Positions 29,948 through 41,984 of a DNA stretch of 64,000 nt are shown in pieces (position 1 is the first letter of the stretch; each line of letters opens with the position of its first letter). Made by a program: the position numbers and the translations under genes. The stretch is from NCBI RefSeq assembly GCF_048128805.1, contig NC_136000.1:13660854-13724853 (forward strand), given 5' to 3'. Source of the DNA: Centroberyx gerrardi (lineage: Eukaryota; Chordata; Actinopteri; Beryciformes; Berycidae). A model generated the notes under the pieces. The model had not been told where the DNA came from and did not search any database. It saw only the letters and a program-made list of their open reading frames with translations.

Positions 29948-32654
29948 TCATAGAAGATCATAGAAATAATCCAGTCCTTGTCCTAATTCCCACATGGAAA
30001 TTCCTGTGCCCAGTTCGGTAGCTAAAGACATCCTCAGGTAGATGGACTGTAAAAGAATAAAAAAAAAAATCTTAATCATTTTAATCTCACCATGAAACAG
30101 TAAAAATTCTAAACATATCATTAAAGTTTGATAGTAAATGGCAAAAAGTCTTAAAAATATAGGTTGCTACTGTGTTTACCAACAAAGCTTAAAAAACTTA
30201 AAATGTGAGGGCTTTACCTTCAGAGTTGGATAGTACACTACATGCTTAACTGCATTGTTCCTAGAATGAAAGGGAAGTAACAAATATTGTTAAAAGATGC
30301 CAGTGGATGTCAGCCATAGTTTGTTCACCTAAATAACAGCATTATACAATCATTACCTCTTGTAACTGAAATAATGCTCCGCAGCATATTCATCCCAGAG
30401 AAGTTTTGGCCTAAGTTCTCGCAAAATCTCAATGTACCTGCAGAGAAATAGAGATCGATGTAAGAGGGAGTGGTAAAGAGTGAAATATATGAAACCTTAA
30501 ATTGCTCAAATGTAAATACACTATTACTATTACAAATTACGAGCAATTACAGTGTTATCTTACCTGCCCCCCAGGATAGGCTCTGTTCCTTGGCTTGCAA
30601 AATCTAGACCATACAAATTAAGTCCAAGCAGGATCTTTTGTCTCCATTGATTGTCAGGTGACAACTGGAGAACACAGTCTCTCACCCAGGGCAGGGGGGA
30701 GCTTGGGCCCGGTCTGAAACAAAAAATACCCCAAACCACTGTATTTAAGTGCTTTATGTAAGAGACAAAGCTCTGAATCTAGCTGCACTGCTCATTTATT
30801 CAGGTCATGCCACCTAAAGCAATTCCATTTCAACCAATCAGAATAGATGGACACTGTGTCTGTGAGCCTCACCTGCCAGCGTTGGAGTAGTCGTATGTCA
30901 TGAGGCTGAATGCATCTACGACTGGAGCCAACTGCTCAAACTCCTCCCTGCCAAACATACCTGGCTGCCCCGTGCTGTTCATAATGGAAAGATATGAAGA
31001 TATTAAAAATTCAGCATTTCTTTCAGCAACTTTGTGGCATTTATACTGGTTAAAAGAAAACAAATTGTATTCACCTTGTCACAGGAGGTGGAATGACAAG
31101 GATACAGTCTAGTCTTTTAGCCTTCAAAGTCTCACATATGTGTTTTATCAAATGGACCAGCTCCCTGCATGGAATAGATTAAATAGTGTTTGGTTATTTG
31201 CATTACACACTTGATACTGTAGCAGCAAGCAATTTGAGTAATAATAAAGATGTGATGTGTTAATAGATTAACTCACTTTCGTTTGTTACCTCCCAGCTGG
31301 CTCCACAGCTCCAAAGTAAAACCATCAAAGCCTTCTGTCTGCAAGACCAATGCTTAATTAGACAGAAAACAGCACAAATACATTGTCGCTAGGGAGTAAG
31401 CTATGCAATACTGTGGCTGCTTCTGGCAGCTCATGTTGCCTCTGCATTTAATTACCTTTGCAACGTCCACCAGCTCACTTCCCAGCTCTTCAATTTCATC
31501 TTCACTGCCAAGCACACTTGCGTAGTCCTGGTAAGACCAGCCATCAAATAACAGTCGAGGCACTGAGAATGAGAAAGAAAATGACCGAACAGTGAGGTCA
31601 GGATCAAATTAACTTAAATCACTGGCACTGACCCGAATTAACAGATCTGAGTTGACTTGTAGCGGCCATTAGAGAGGAAGATATCTACTCACCCATCCTG
31701 ATTTTTTTGTTAGACTTGCGCACAGCTTTGACCCAGCCTGGAAAGAAAAGATTCTTTTAGTTGACATAATTAATTTGTTGTGACACTTTACTAAGGAGGC
31801 CAAGTCCTTACAAAGAGTGTTTCATATTTGGCTGCTAGTGATGTGAACCTCCTACCTGGGTCGTGGTCGTGGAGGCCGGTAACATCAAAGCTTTCTAGTC
31901 CCCGTCGGCGAAGCTGAAGCCACACTGGAGACACTGAAGTCAGTTTGGACCCAAATATCTTGGCTATGTCATAGCCATGGGAATTCCACTACAGGGAGGA
32001 AAAAACAGGAGATATAATGCAAATATTGTGTCAACACAAGTCCATAAACCTACATATGAGACACTAATGTTGTGGTAATAACATTGTTGTCAGCTGATTA
32101 GGGCACACTACATGTTGGACAGCAAAAAGTCAGCATGCAGATATTACTGAATGGATTTCAGACTTACAGGTGTGATGTATCCAAGCACAGGTCCTTGAAA
32201 AGTCCGTTTAATATGAGCACAGTATCTCTTCTCCTCCTTCACTATGTCTCTCCACTGCGGGTCTGACACAACGAGGCCTCTCTCCACCGCAGACAACTCT
32301 GCTAGAGATGTCTATCAGTGCAGAAAACCGTGGGTTCAAAGAAAGATTAGCCCATTTCAGACAGATATCCATCTATAACTGGTTATACCATATCATGACA
32401 AAAACCATCTGACTGGACAAATGTCAGGTGGTGATATCACATTTGGTATGTGCTGACGGTGCACTTCCTGATGCTGACAGATTCAGGTGAGTCCAGTGAC
32501 TGACATCAAACACAGCTCACACCCAGTCTAGGGGCCACAACTTACTCACCTCTGCCTCAGCTTTGGGCGACTTCTTTGCATCAGTTTTTGAAAGTGTGGC
32601 ACTAACCATCAAGCAGCAGGAGATGGTGTGCAACAGGATTAACGTCGCTCTCAT
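29948..32654 (-). CDS. chid1: Chitinase domain-containing 1 (stabilin-interacting GH18-like protein)
   Basis: CHID1 (SI-CLP) is a secreted or lysosomal GH18-fold protein that binds saccharides and stabilin-1 but is not thought to be an active chitinase. Exons in transcription order: 32550..32654, 32168..32311, 31856..31988, 31693..31737, 31456..31562, 31277..31338, 31075..31164, 30873..30974, 30564..30713, 30357..30437, 30218..30260, 29948..30046 (386 aa). The N-terminus [17 protein letters not shown] is a signal peptide. Landmarks: [52 protein letters not shown], and DGFTLELW at the site of the GH18 catalytic strand. That strand lacks the Asp ladder of true chitinases, as expected for CHID1. 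Later: [17 protein letters not shown] and the end [18 protein letters not shown]. Head-to-head with ighmbp2. Confidence 0.95.
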
Positions 32655-33506
32655 TTCCAAAAAGGGAGTTAAAAAGGAGTCGCGAAGCAGCAAATAAAAT
32701 GGGTTTGTTCAGATCGATGCAGGGCAACTTCTTCCTTCCTGATTGAGATGAGGCAGATAAGTAATAACGTTAGTACGTGGGTGCACCAAATCACATAATC
32801 ATCGTACCAAAAAACGGGTTAATAATGCTAAAAAACTGTACAGGTGATTGCCGAACGACGCCTGTTAATCATATCACCCCATTCAAGGTGGCTAGTGCCA
32901 GTTGGATTGACAACTTGCTCAACGTGTTTGTTGAGCATCAACGAAGAAGTGCAACTTCCGTGTTGTGTTTTCAAAATAAGAGTTGTGCTGCCTATAAACG
33001 CCAATAAGGCTTCAAGAGGAGAAGTCATCTCAGCAGATAGGTGGCAGTGTAGCTTCTCTCTTTCTTCAAATCCACGAGCTAATAGTCCAAGCAAAGAAGA
33101 CAGCTTATACTTTCTATTTCCTGCATGTTTAACGTTAGCAGAGACTTTTAATTTGTTAGCTTGTATTCCGTCCTCGGCTCTTTCGGTCTCCACTCAGGTA
33201 ATGTGTGTGTCAGTATTATGACATTTTGCAAGGTTTGCTTGGTAACTTAACCCAACGTAATAAAGCTGCAGTTAGCAAGCTAGCTAACTTGTAAACACCT
33301 CTCGAAATCAGTAATGGACTATCTTCATGTAACAGTTATACCAAGCTGTACAGTAGATTTGTTTGGCTGTGAGATCCACAAGGTGTATCATGACTCAAAT
33401 GTGGCCTAGTGTAAACGTTACATCTTAGTTAGCAAATGGTTTGAAACTGACATTGTTTTAGATCTGTACTGTACCATTGATTGTTTTTTGGTCTTTATAG
33501 TGAGTG
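32655..33506. promoter_or_regulatory. Divergent promoter region of chid1 and ighmbp2
   Basis: An 852-bp gap between divergent start codons. A plus-strand non-coding exon ends at about 33198 (CCACTCAG then GTAATG) and splices to 33502, just before the ighmbp2 ATG. TAACGTTAG-type motifs occur near 32766 and 33130, and GCTAGCTAAC near 33278. Two open frames here overlap only UTR and I do not call them genes. Confidence 0.5.
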
Positions 33507-36500
33507 ATGGAAATTGAACAATTTGTGTCCAAGACACTTGAGCTTCTACAGGAGGAGAGAGAGGCTGAAATAGAGGAGACTAGGTATGTAGCCTAGATCT
33601 CTTTTCACACAAGATCTCCTGATTGATAGCTGTCAGTACAAAGTGAAAATGTACATATTCTCTTGTTTTATGCCTTTAGGGTATGGCAGGAGAACATCTC
33701 TCTCAAGGATCTTCAAAGCAAAGGAGTATGCCTGCTGAAACTACAGATAGGAAGTCAGTCCACAGGCATGTATGGCCGGACACTGGTCATCCTAGAGCCA
33801 AGAAAACACCTTGGTATCTCACTGCTTCCAAGTAACAGTTTTGGACCTGGTAAGATGGTTGAATCAAATGCCTGATCTGTGGTTTTGTGTGACTTAGATT
33901 TTCACACTGACTACCTATTTTTGCTGGCCTTTGTTATAGGGGACATAGTTGGCTTGTATGAGACGGGTGGATGCAGTGCAGCCTGTCAGGTTGGCACAGG
34001 GATAGTGACGAGGGTCAGCCAAGCATCTGTAAGCGTGGCGTTCGAGGACTCTCAGGATGGTCTCAGTATTGACTCAGATTCCCTTTACAACCTCTTAAAG
34101 TTGGCGAATGATGTCACCTACAAACGAATGAAACGGTGAGTGACATCTCTAATATGTAACATACCGCTGAGTATGTAAAATGGATACAAGTTAGTTATGA
34201 AACCTTGAAATTACTTCTTTTCACTGTGGTGTTTTTTGTTTGCAGTGCCTTGAATACTTTGAATGGATACAGCAGTGGACCAGCCTCCAATTTGATAAAT
34301 GTTTTCTTTGGGACCTCAGAACCTGGTTCTCAATCACAGCCAAGTAAGTAAGGCTTTACAAACCAAATCTTGTTAGACACTGTCCCTCTGGTTTTCCTTT
34401 CAAATTGCATTCGGTGGTAGTTCACAGACATGCAAGTATACTTTTTACACTATTTTCACAGCCTTGCAAACCAGTATGAAACTCTCAAAACATTTATTTT
34501 GTGTGTGTTTCTGTCATGCTTCATCAGATGAAGTAGCTTTCTTTAACTCCGACCTGGATGATTCCCAGAGAGAGGCTGTGTCCTTTGCCCTGTCTCAGAG
34601 AGAAGTGGCTGTGATTCATGGACCACCAGGCACTGGGAAAACTACCACAGTGGTGGAGATCATCCTCCAAGCAGTCAAACAAGGCCAAAAGGTGCAGATT
34701 AGCCTAAAGTTACTAGTGTATATATGAATATTGTGAGTCCATGAGCCCTAATAGGGGTAAAGATGTGCTGTGGAATGTGTCATAAAATGATTTCAGTAAT
34801 AGGTTGAACTACTTTTATGCTGATCAGTCAGTGTCACTCGTTGATGCATTTGTCATTAGAACATCTCAGTCCAGTTGCAGTGATTTTGATAACTGGATTC
34901 TGTGTTTGTGTAGATCCTGTGCTGTGCCTCCTCTAACGTGGCTGTGGATAACCTAGTGGAGAGGCTAGCCAGGTGCAAGGCCAAGGTCCTGAGACTAGGC
35001 CATCCTGCCAGACTACTAGAGTCTATACAGAAACATTCGCTGGATGCCGTTCTTGCTCAGAGTGACAACACAAACATCATCGCTGACATCCGTAAAGACA
35101 TTGATAAAGCTTTTGTAAGTATGTTAATGTGTGTTGCCGCTAGCACATGTGCTGTCTTGAATGATTTGTAATATAGACAGTATACTGTATGTATATTTAC
35201 TTCTTTGTTTATTTTCAAGATGGGAATGAAGAAGATGCGTGACAAAGGGGAACGGTTCAACTTCAAAAGGGAAATAGGGGAGTTAAGAAAAGAGCTGAGA
35301 ACCAGGGAAGCGACAGCCATCACCCAGATCCTAAAAAGTGCTGACGTCTTGTTATCAACCAACACAGGTCAGTAATGGCCTGCACTGTAGCAAATGTTGT
35401 TCAGTTGTAGCGGTGATGGAAGAAAAGACAATCAGAGGCCACTTGTCTGTGTCTCCACAGGAGCTTGTGATGACGGCCCTCTGAAGTTCCTGCCTGCAGA
35501 CCATTTTGATTGGGTGGTGATAGACGAGTGTGCCCAGGCCCTGGAGAGCAGCTGCTGGATAGCTCTGCTCCATGCACGCAAGTGCATCCTGGCTGGAGAC
35601 TACAAGCAGTTACCGCCCACTATCAAATCACAAAAGTAAAACCAGGTTTTCCTCTTTTTTTGCATTCACTTGAACATTTAAGATATTTTTCCACTGAGAA
35701 CCCAGTTTCTTGTGTTTCTATTTTCTGTATATAAATGAAATAATTCTGAACTTTTGAGTTTGTTACATGCTTATTATAGTTTGGTCCATATTGTTCTCTT
35801 ATGTTTCCCATAGGGCTGCAGCAAAAGGCCTGTCTCTCAGTCTTATGGAGAGACTTATCCAGAAGTATGGGGACTCAGTGGTCCGAATGCTAACAGTACA
35901 GTACCGCATGAACAGTGCCATCATGGAGTGGGCCTCCAAAGAGATGTACCAGGGCAGACTGACTGCTCATAGTTCTGTTGAGAGACACTTGTTAAAGTGA
36001 GAATAAGCTTGGTTATGAAAAAATATCTCACTTGTGTATTTCAGTGAAGTAAGAGCTCTTTAAAAATAACTGTTAAAAATAAGGGTTTCATCCAAACAGA
36101 GATCTGCTGGGAGTTGCCTGTGTTGAAGAGACTAGCACCCCCCTTCTTCTTATCGACACTGCAGGCTGTGGCCTGAGTGAAATGGAGGTCGCAGATGAGC
36201 AATCCAAAGGCAATCGAGGTTAGCCATTTTTATTATAAAAACTGAGAGAATGATTTTACGGTTCTTGTGGGGTATGAGAGCTAACAATCTGTTTAATGTA
36301 TCCTCAGGTGAAGTCGACATTGTTGAACTGCACATAAAGGCCTTGACTGAAGCTGGGATAAAAGCCAAAGACATAGCTGTTATTGCCCCATACAATTTAC
36401 AAGTAAGCCACTGATATGAGGAACTACACCTTTAATATTGCTCTCTAACTACTACTATTTTACTATGTGGTAGTGATAACAATTTTATATAACTTTATTT

Positions 36501-38599
36501 GTATAGCACCTATCAAACTAAGAGATCCAAAGTTTAACATTCATAAAAAATAAAAACCCTAATGTAGTGAACGTCATTTAAAAACAAAAGATCTAACAGT
36601 ACTGTGAATTAATGTGAAGTAATTGATTAAGCACAATGATTTTAACAATGATTAAAAGAAAAAGCTAATGATTTAGCTAGCCTATTCTCCTAAGGCAGGT
36701 GAAGAAACTCTTTAAAGTTTTTTGGTTTTTTTTCTCAAATCTCTGTAAAGGTTGAGCTTCTGCGTCAGAAACTTTCTGCAAGGCATCCGGAGCTAGAGAT
36801 TAAGTCAGTGGATGGATTCCAGGGCAGAGAGAAAGAGGCAGTGGTGTTATCGTTAGTTCGGTCTAACAGAAAAGGTAATCTCTTGATATGAAGCCCTACC
36901 TGGTTCTGTTACACCATGAGCTGCATTAATAAGTGCAACTTATTCCTTAATATACACACATGCATACATACATATTTATGTATTTATCTATTTCTTAATC
37001 TTTTAGGTGAAGTTGGATTTCTGGCTGAGGACAGAAGGATAAACGTGGCTGTTACACGTGCTAGACGCCACCTTGCTGTGGTGTGCGACACGCAGACTGT
37101 TCAGAATCATGCCTTCCTGAAGTCCCTGATCAATCATATGACTGAGTGTGGAGAGGTCAGAACAGCCTTCGAGTACCTCCAGGACATTGTGCCACAGAAC
37201 TATACCCGCGACCACAAAGACACCAAGGCTAATGCTTCTGCTAGCAGCTCCTTATCTACCAAACAGAAGGTCAAAGATCAGCCTCCAGGCAAGGCGAAGC
37301 AAGGACAGAAGAAACCCACTGGTAGCAGCAGTAAGGAAGACACGGCTCGCTCAGATAAGCACACAAAGTCCTGCACATCAACTCTGACAGAGGAAGAGCA
37401 GAACAAGAACAGATACGCTGAGATCAGAGAGCAGGTGGAGAGCTTTCTGAAGGACCCAAATCGGAGTGAACTAGAGTTCCCATCATCCTTCAACTCTCAT
37501 GACCGCCTGCTGGTCCACCAGATCTCTGAGGAGCTGGGGCTCAGTCATGAGAGCAAAGGGGAGGGTAAAGACAGGTGCATCACTGTCTCCAGACCACTGA
37601 ACTCGAGGCCAGCTGAGGAGCCGGCACAACCAGCAGCTGTCCAGGAGGAGGAAAGGGTCCCAGAACCCCAAGGGGGGCCTTTGTGCGAACCTCCATTAGA
37701 CCTGAAAAGTTTACACTTGGAGCGAATGAAGAGGGAGCAACAGAAAAGGGAAGAAAATGCCCAACAAAAGAAGCATCAGGGCAACATTCCCACTGCCCAA
37801 TCTTCAAAGAAGCCCAAGTCAGCTAAAGGTTGGCAGTAGAAGTATTTAATTTCTAGTGTATTCCTTTTTACATGTCAGGGGTGTGAAAACGTTTGTCTGG
37901 TGTGTCTGTAATGGGTCATCTCTTCATCATTTCTCTCCCAGGAAAGAACTGTACCAAGGCAGGTGCCTGTGACATTGCTGCTGCTGCCGGTGCAGATGAC
38001 GACTTTGACACACTTATAAGTGCTGTGAAGAAGGCTGACAGTGTGTGCAGTTTCGTCAAGTGTAAAGCCTCTGTGCTCACACTTGGACAACTTTGCCTAT
38101 TTTGCAATAGGCAGTATTGTCTTAGTCACCACATACCAGAGGTAAGACAAGCTGGAGTGCGAGGGAGGAGCAGACCACAGCCGAGTAGTATTTGCAAATA
38201 CTTTTTATGGCTTGTATTGGCCTACATAGGTGCCAGATGGGAAACTCAATATACTGTTATTTCACTGTGATTGACAATTAAAACAAATGCCACAATTATT
38301 TGCAAATACCACGCAGAACTGTGAGGAGCTTCATTCCAAAACACATCATATTGATTTTGTTTTCTTCCAAAATTTGATTGTTGTCTTGTTAACATTTTTA
38401 GGTTCACGGCTGTGGAGATAAAGCCAAGTCCCATGCTCGGATGAGAATAAGCAAGGAAGGTGTTCTCTATGCTGGCAGTGGGAAGAAAGACAAATCTGTG
38501 GACGCCAACAAGAAAGCCTATCTACAAAGGAAACTGGACTCCAAACTGAAAGATATGGCATGTCAAAGGAAAACAAAAAGCAAAGACAAGGACAATTAA
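33507..38599 (+). CDS. ighmbp2: Immunoglobulin mu-binding protein 2 (SF1B helicase)
   Basis: A ribosome-associated Upf1-like 5'-3' RNA/DNA helicase; human loss causes SMARD1/CMT2S motor neuron disease. Exons: 33507..33583, 33680..33849, 33940..34135, 34246..34343, 34528..34691, 34914..35114, 35220..35367, 35461..35635, 35814..35996, 36100..36218, 36308..36402, 36751..36874, 37007..37828, 37942..38141, 38402..38599 (989 aa). Walker [11 protein letters not shown] begins at residue 212. DEAD-box variant DECA is at 373. Later motifs: [27 protein letters not shown] and [10 protein letters not shown]. The R3H domain (about 710-775) contains [18 protein letters not shown]. The AN1 zinc finger in the last two exons has its Cys/His set (C-x4-[18 protein letters not shown]). 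The donor after 37828 (GTTGGC) is weak. Reading through gives a short product ending AKGWQ without the zinc finger. Confidence 0.97.
36484..36570. repeat. Possible fish repeat fragment in ighmbp2 intron 11
   Basis: ACTTTATTTGTATAGCACCT followed by AAC-rich sequence resembles a motif common in teleost interspersed repeats. No ends are visible, so this is a weak call. Confidence 0.35.
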
Positions 38600-38908
38600 A
38601 AGTTATTAAAATGAAATGTACAATTTAATAGAACTGAAGATTGTTATGCTGATGCAAGATTAAACAATCACTTATTGTTTAACAGTGGCATCTTGTGTGA
38701 TGAAATATAAGGCACATACTGTACATGCAGTGTTGTTTTATCTGACCTACATTTATAAATGATACAATTGAATATGATCATACAGGTTTCTACTGAATTT
38801 TATTTGTACGGCATGGAATAATACTGATACAACTTGTTCAACAGCCATAACACACACCTAGCCATCATGAGTCTTCCTCAACTGTATGACTATTTATCTA
38901 TGTCAAGT
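38600..38908. other. Convergent 3' ends of ighmbp2 and the TRIM gene
   Basis: ATTAAA at 38659-38664 is the only plus-strand poly(A) signal seen after the ighmbp2 stop. A minus-strand AATAAA (tttatt at 38798-38803) fits the TRIM gene. The 85-bp repeat copy A (38687-38771) lies between them. Confidence 0.5.
38687..38771 (+). repeat. 85-bp direct repeat, copy A (ighmbp2 3' flank)
   Basis: Runs from GGCATCTTGTGTGATGAAAT to ATGATACAATTGA. It matches copy B (41316-41400) at 81 of 85 positions with no gaps. Here it is not flanked by transposon ends. Confidence 0.9.
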
Positions 38909-40994
38909 CTACTGTACATCTATAGCTATTGTCATTGGACAGATTGTCAGTGGACTGGAGCTTTTCCCCTCCTCATACATACCAGGGGCAAAGTAGGGGA
39001 ATATTCTCTCTGTGAATCTGTCTTTAAATGTGTGTATTGGTGTTAAATCAGCAGTGTTGAGGAACACTACCTTCCCCTTGTCATAGTCCAGCTCAACAGT
39101 AATCTTCTGGGGTTTCTTCTTCACCGATAACCTGGTACGAGGCGAGGTCTGAGCCCAGTATGTTTCTCCATTGCACAAGCCGATGACCCAGAAACCCTCA
39201 GTCGGGTTGAGGAAGATGGTAGTCTTCCTTTTGATGGACTCTCGGGCCACGCCAATGTACCAGTCTTTGCCGTGGCCCACGTCTACAGTCCAGCTGTGCT
39301 TTCCAGAAGTGAACCCAGTAGCTCCCAGCACAGAAATGCGGCTGTTGCAGCGCTCGGGGTTGTCGGGAAGGAGCTGCTTGCTGCCGTATTGCGCGCAGGT
39401 CAGCTCTTCAGAGAGCCTCAAGTTGGGTTGGGCTGTATTTGGATCCAGAGTGATGGGAACTGGAAGCATAAACAAACTTTAGTGGATTGAAAATACCTGT
39501 AGTTTATAGTAAACTTCCAATGGTCATGGTCTTGTCACTCACCACATTTGACAACTTCAACCATCTTCTTCCAAATTTCAAATTTAAGTAATCGCAGATG
39601 TCTTGCAGAATCTATCAGAATATCTCTGATGCACTCTGGGTCTTGAATGTTGTATTTGGCCCTGGAACATGGTGAAATGATTAATACATTGTCTTATTCA
39701 AACAGGTAGTACTGGTTTTAGCAAATAATTGGTTATACATACCTCTTCTTTGTCTTCTTGTAATCCTTAAAAGTGAAAGAATGAAAACAGTGACATAAAT
39801 AGATCACATCCATTACGTCAGGTTAAATAAAATGCCATTGTATGAATAATGTTCTTAATTTACCTGTAAGAAGGGCACATCACTTGCTCTGATGGCTGTC
39901 TCAATGTCACTGATAATGGAAGAGAGGTTTTTGATCTTGTCCTCGATGTACTCCAGCTTCACACACATCACCTGGCTCTTCATTTCCTCTTCGTGTCTGA
40001 GCTTCACCAGTCTCGCCCTTTCCTCCTCCCACAGAAACTGGTGTAACTTCTCAAATTCCTCCTTTATCACTTTCTCATTTTGATGTGCTTGAGTCTGTAA
40101 TTATTGAGTGAACAGAGGTTGATTATTTACATGGATGAACTGAAGGAGGGTTTGTCTGCCTGCAGGTAAAACAACCTGTTTGGGGTGCAACATGTAGGCC
40201 TACCTCAATAAATAATTAAAAAAAACAAATTGAAGTCCCTTGAATCATTTGAAAATGTATTTATTTATTGTTTAATATAATAGAATAATGGTTTTTACCT
40301 TTAAATAATTTTTGGTTTCCTCCCATTGCCCCTTTGTCTTGTTCAGTGTTTTGAGCTGTTTCTGCAAGGACTCCAGCTTGGCTGAAACTTCGATCTGAAA
40401 TTTTCATCATAAGATTCATTAGCCAAAATGCTTTCATAATTATACCTGTACCAAAAAACTTAAGTAATGTGTCAATTCTGGTTTTACTGCTTCAGATAGG
40501 TAACTTCATCCTATGTTTTAAGCATTTTCCCCTACCGTAGGCCTATGTGACCCCCTGTATTACCCCAATATCAGCTTTTACCTTAAAGGAACTTACTATA
40601 CCTTTTTCTCCAGAGCCGCCTCCCCCACTGGACAAAATTCATGAATTTTATGCTGCTTTGATGTCTGGCAGACAAGACAGATGGGCTCTTCATCATTCTG
40701 ACAGAAAATCTTCAGCTTCTCATTGTGTAGAATACAAAGTTCTTGGTCCTCGCATGTCCTTTGCTCTTGAAAGGAGTCTGCAGCTATCTTTAGTGCCAAA
40801 TTTATAGGAGGCCTCTCGGCGACAGACAATGTGCGGCACACTGGGCATTCTCGAGATCCCTTCCATTCCCACTGTTTCTGTAAACAAGCTTTGCAAGAAT
40901 TATGGCCACATTTTAGAAGCACAGGAAGGCTAAAAACCTCACAGCACACAGGACAAAGCAGGTCCTCTTCAGAGAGTGAACTTCTTGCTGCCAT
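38909..40994 (-). CDS. TRIM-family E3 ubiquitin ligase, TRIM35/NF7-like
   Basis: RING-type ubiquitin ligase of the large, fast-evolving fish TRIM set, often linked to innate immunity. Exons in transcription order: 40602..40994, 40299..40394, 39864..40094, 39743..39765, 39543..39661, 38909..39459 (470 aa). The pattern RING+B-box, coiled-coil exons of 96 and 231 nt, a 23-nt exon, then one PRY-SPRY exon is the classic class-IV TRIM layout. The start is the ATG at 40994 (MAARSSLSEEDLLCPVCCEV). RING: CPVC, CGHNSCKACL, CPVC. B-box2: CILHNEKLKIFCQND, CLVC, H. PRY-SPRY: LDPNTAQPNLRLSE, GKHSWTVDVGHGKDWYIGVA, LDYDKGKVVF, IFPYFAPG. The exact orthologue is unclear, so no symbol is given. It sits between two conserved chr11-type genes and may be a lineage-specific insertion. 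Confidence 0.9.
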
Positions 40995-41281
40995 CGGATC
41001 CAAGTGTTCCGGTAAATGTTGAGTGTAGGCAGCAAATCTCTACTGGCTGGAACTTGTGTCAATGTTGACAAACTAGTTGAACTGGTTAAGTACACATTAC
41101 CTGTAAGTATTTCTTCCTCATATACTAAATCACTGCACCTTTTAATTGATACTACATAGCTGAGGACCATAATATTTCCATGCAGTATGGAAATTAATAG
41201 TCAATAATAATATATACTCCTCCCATGTCAGAAGACAGAAGGATATGTGACATATGCTATGGAAAACAATAGAAATTGTGA
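40995..41281. other. TRIM gene 5' UTR and promoter
   Basis: Short upstream region of the TRIM gene, up to the hAT insertion. No other feature is supported. Confidence 0.4.
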
Positions 41282-41289
41282 CACAACAG

Positions 41290-41976
41290 CAGGGGCGTGT
41301 CTAGGGGGTGGCAGAGGCATCTTGTGTGATGAAATATAAGGCACATACTGTACATGCAGTATTGTTTTCCCTGACCTACATTTATAAATGATACAGTTGA
41401 TACAATTGGGTGGCCTGGGGTGACAAGGGCCACTGAAATCCTAACCCTAACCCCAGGTGCCACCCCAAAATCCTTAGTTATGACTGGCTGATGGGCATGT
41501 TAGAGGTGGGACCATCAAGCCAGCGCATTGTTTTGTTTTTTTGCTGTTGTTGTTGATTTTTGTTCAAAATGTCTGACCAAACTGAATCGCAAACATGAAT
41601 GTAGCACCTGAAGATAAAAACCAAGAGGTAATGATAGTAGCCTACATTTTTAAATATATATACAGTAGATAGTGATGCTTGGAAACATTATGGATAATTT
41701 TCAATCTGGGCCTTTCAAAAAATGTCATCACTGTCTTAATTCACTGGAGAGCTTTCACATCTCCAGATAGCCGGGAACGCTGCGGTCCAATAGGTAGACT
41801 ACAAACACAATCTCCAACAGTTGAATCCAAAAAGTGATTAAAACATGCCCTTTCAACACCCACACAGCAGTGGGACCTGCCTACATCATTCCTAAATGCC
41901 ACACACAGTGCCACCCTGCATTGAGCCTGTGCCCCACCTTGGCCACCCCAGTCAAAATGGCCTGGACACGCCACTG
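41290..41976. mobile_element. 687-bp non-autonomous hAT-type transposon
   Basis: The terminal inverted repeats are CAGGGGCGTGTCTAGG (left) and CAGTGGCGTGTCCAGG (right, reverse-complemented), 14 of 16 matching. They are bounded by a perfect 8-bp target duplication, cacaacag, at 41282-41289 and 41977-41984. The subterminal parts are GGGTGGC/GCCACCCC-rich. There is no transposase frame. The left interior, 26 bp from the end, contains repeat copy B, nearly identical to the DNA downstream of ighmbp2. Confidence 0.88.
41316..41400 (+). repeat. 85-bp direct repeat, copy B (inside the hAT element)
   Basis: Same orientation as copy A, 2.6 kb upstream. The four mismatches are one in the GCAGTGTTG/GCAGTATTG stretch, two in TTTTATC/TTTTCCC and one near the right end. 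The two copies lie on either side of the TRIM gene. Confidence 0.9.
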
Positions 41977-41984
41977 CACAACAG

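Noticed and set aside
32828-33221. Overlapping open frames on both strands between chid1 and ighmbp2
   Set aside because: They span the non-coding first exon and promoter and have no recognisable domain or splice support.
40995-41003. TTG upstream of the TRIM ATG as a start (adding three residues)
   Set aside because: ATG at 40994 gives the typical MAARSSLSEEDL start, and eukaryotic TTG initiation is not expected.
41440-41455. Telomere-like CCCTAACCCTAACCCC (also TTAGGGTTAGGG at about 27497)
   Set aside because: Only two units each, one inside the hAT element. Too short for an interstitial telomere.
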